A DNA stretch of 64,000 bases from Acidovorax delafieldii (GTDB taxonomy: Bacteria > Pseudomonadota > Gammaproteobacteria > Burkholderiales > Burkholderiaceae_C): positions 27,664 through 91,663 of the forward strand of contig DFQQ01000015.1 in assembly GCA_002377855.1 (NCBI GenBank), in the 5' to 3' direction. Below the pieces are notes generated by a model. The model ran no database searches. It saw only the letters and a program-made list of their open reading frames with translations, and was not told the origin of the DNA. Shown here one piece after another: positions 62,439 to 64,000 of the stretch; the stretch's first letter is position 1, and the number at the start of each line of letters is the position of its first letter. Both the position numbers and the translations under genes were made by a program.

Positions 62439-64000
62439 TCACCAATCCTCCTTCACCGCCATCACCGCATCCCTCCCCGCAGCCGCCCGCCCAGCCAGCC
62501 ACGCGGTCACCGTCCCTGACACCACCACCGCCGCACACAGCGCCCACAAGCGCGGGGCGGGGATGTTCATCTCCATCGTCCAGTGAAAGCTCTGCGGGTT
62601 GACCACGTGGACGAGCACCACGGACACAGCCAGGCCCAGCAGCACGCCAGCGATGGCACCGATGCCCGTCCACGCCGCGCCTTCGCCGGCCACCACGGCC
62701 AGGATCTGGCGGCGGGTGAGGCCCAGGTGGGCGAGCAGGCCGAACTCTTTGCGGCGGGCCAGCACCTGGGCGCTGAAGCTGGCGGCCACGCCGAAGAGGC
62801 CGATGCCGATGGCCACGGCCTGCAGCCAGTAGGTGACGGCGAAGCTGCGGTCAAAGATTTGCAGCGAGCGTTCGCGGATGGATTGGGCGGAGACAAATTC
62901 GACCAAGGGCGGATTGCCATCCACGCTGTGGTTGGCTGCACCTGACTTGGTGGAGCCCGCTGGCGCTGCTGCGCTGGCCTGCTGCGCCGCGCTGCGAATG
63001 CGGCTTTGCAGTGCGGCCATGTCCACGCCGTCGGCAGGCCACAGGGCCAGATCGCTGATGCGGGTGTCGCCCGTCAGGCGTTGGTAGGCGGCGCTGTCGA
63101 GGGTGAGGGCCCCGGTCTGGCGCACATAGTCACGCCACACGCCTGCTATGAAAAACGTAGCTGCCTGCGCTTTTTGGCCAGGCGCTACAGGCATAAAAGC
63201 CTTGGAAAGCTCAGGCCACGCCTGGCCGGGGCGCACGCCATACAGGTCCACCACCGCCTCGCTCACATACACGCCGATCTGCCCCGCAGGCACGGGCAGC
63301 TCGGGGCCGGTGAGGGGCAGCACCTGGGCGGGGTCGTCGCCCAGCGGGCGGCTGAGCACGGTGAGGGCGGGGCGCGCGGCGCTCAGTTGCAGGGGGCTGG
63401 TGCGCAGGGGCGATACCTTGTCCACACCCGGCAGGCGGGCCACCGCTTCGGCAAAGCCAGGGGGCAGCAGCGCAGCGTCGCCACCCGCGGCTTGCAGGGT
63501 TGAGCGCACGTACAGCGGCGAGGGCAGCACCGCGTCCAGCCACTGGATGACCGAGCCGCGAAAGCTGGCCACCATCACCGTCAGCGCCACGGCCAGGCTC
63601 AGGCTGGCCACCACGCCGCCCACGGCAATGGCGGCACTGCCGCGCATGCGGCGGGCACGCTCCAGCGCCAGCAGGGTGAGCGGGTGGCGCGCTGCCAGCG
63701 GTTGCAGCCGCTGCAGCAGCCAGGCCACGCCCCAGGGTAGCAGTGCAATGCCGCCCACCAGCAGCAGCGCAATGGCCACATAGGCCGCCAGTGGAATGCC
63801 AAAAATGGGTGGAAGCGCCGCCAATACAGCGCTGGCAGCTATCAAAACCATACCAACCCAGCCCCGCCCGGCGCGCCCGCTGGCGCTGCCCAGGCCCTTC
63901 AGGGTTTGCGCAGGCGGCAGGGCCTGTGCGGCGCGGGCGGGCCACCAGCCGCCTGCCACGGCAGCGGCCACGCCCAGGCTGCCGTACAGCAGCGCGGCGC
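62439..64000 (-). CDS. FtsX-like ABC transporter permease (partial, 5' end beyond right edge)
   Basis: The C-terminal 519 codons of an integral membrane permease of the MacB/FtsX/LolC superfamily, possibly of the double-FtsX type. Visible are a helix pair near the right edge (AALLPPIFGIPLAAYVAIALLL-like) and a first FtsX block (SAAIAVGGVVASLSLAVALTV). A large periplasmic domain follows, then a second FtsX block (VAIGIGLFGVAASFSAQVLARRKEFGLLAHLGLTRRQ) and two final helices. The reading frame continues to base 64000 with no start. Two pieces of the interspersed hairpin repeat lie in frame inside it. The partner ATPase should lie upstream beyond the edge. Substrate unknown. Confidence 0.9.
   Translation of the reverse strand, partial: AALLYGSLGVAAAVAGGWWPARAAQALPPAQTLKGLGSASGRAGRGWVGMVLIAASAVLAALPPIFGIPLAAYVAIALLLVGGIALLPWGVAWLLQRLQPLAARHPLTLLALERARRMRGSAAIAVGGVVASLSLAVALTVMVASFRGSVIQWLDAVLPSPLYVRSTLQAAGGDAALLPPGFAEAVARLPGVDKVSPLRTSPLQLSAARPALTVLSRPLGDDPAQVLPLTGPELPVPAGQIGVYVSEAVVDLYGVRPGQAWPELSKAFMPVAPGQKAQAATFFIAGVWRDYVRQTGALTLDSAAYQRLTGDTRISDLALWPADGVDMAALQSRIRSAAQQASAAAPAGSTKSGAANHSVDGNPPLVEFVSAQSIRERSLQIFDRSFAVTYWLQAVAIGIGLFGVAASFSAQVLARRKEFGLLAHLGLTRRQILAVVAGEGAAWTGIGAIAGVLLGLAVSVVLVHVVNPQSFHWTMEMNIPAPRLWALCAAVVVSGTVTAWLAGRAAAGRDAVMAVKEDW
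63145..63192 (+). repeat. About 50-bp hairpin repeat, copy D, inside the permease gene
   Basis: gctatgaaaaacgtagctgc then ctgcgctttttggccaggcg and ctacaggc. It matches the tttgctat...gtagctgc..gcgctt...gcgcta layout of copies A and B. On the minus strand it encodes PVAPGQKAQAATFFIA in the periplasmic domain without breaking the frame. Confidence 0.65.
63829..63847 (-). repeat. Hairpin repeat, partial copy G, inside the permease gene
   Basis: On the minus strand it reads ttttgatagctgccagcgc, the core of the repeat's left arm. It encodes VLIAASAVL within a predicted membrane helix. Confidence 0.45.

Overview
The window looks like chromosomal DNA of a Comamonadaceae betaproteobacterium, closest in style to Acidovorax or a relative. 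This rests on the high GC of most genes, the beta-type gene orders (tpiA-secG-tRNA-Leu-nuoA-N followed by DUF2818 and DUF1178 genes; pilS-pilR behind a cytochrome c assembly gene), and short interspersed repeats with a style I associate with this family. No sequence search was possible, so the genus is an inference. Most of the window is core genome. I found no rRNA, CRISPR array, prophage, IS transposase or recognisable defence system.

Layout. 1-6.2 kb (minus strand): the 5' part of nrdA behind two NrdR boxes, then a compact operon read ccsA-like > PP0621-like > pilS > pilR > ampD. 6.3-12.4 kb: ffh, a bidirectional terminator, small hypothetical genes, moaE, and clpB behind a sigma-32-type promoter. 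12.5-19.9 kb: a coniferyl-aldehyde-type dehydrogenase, a 13-bp tandem repeat, a hybrid histidine kinase/LuxR-type regulator pair facing a lone adhesin-like domain protein, a GNAT acetyltransferase, a methyltransferase and a hypothetical gene. 20-25.6 kb: dusC, a phospholipase D/cardiolipin-synthase-like lipoprotein, an ammonium transporter with a sigma-54-type promoter, and ribE. 25.7-34.3 kb: an AT-richer type IV pilus operon, fimT-pilV-pilW-pilX-pilY1-pilE. 34.7-41.6 kb: ribD, a small secreted protein, rpsO, pnp, a quinone oxidoreductase, tpiA, secG and tRNA-Leu(GAG). 41.6-56.9 kb: all 14 nuo genes of complex I plus two conserved followers. 57-64 kb: a chemoreceptor, an AttH/carotenoid-hydratase-like protein, a PLP cysteine synthase-family enzyme, two small AT-richer membrane-protein genes and a permease running off the right edge.

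How parts fit together. PilS/PilR near the left end is the kind of system that controls pilin genes, and the minor pilins and the tip adhesin PilY1 lie about 22 kb away. The nuo operon with tpiA, pnp and rpsO is a housekeeping block.

The least explained signals are repeats. (i) Three copies of a 166-176 bp element have 22-bp terminal inverted repeats (perfect in the copy at 59062-59227) and a central palindrome. Two copies bracket the amt-ribE-pilus segment. (ii) A family of about 50-bp hairpin repeats occurs in intergenic DNA, and two pieces lie in frame inside the permease gene. (iii) A 13-bp minisatellite lies at 14081-14145. Other points of interest are the abrupt base-composition change inside pilY1 and the separation of ribE from ribD by the pilus operon.
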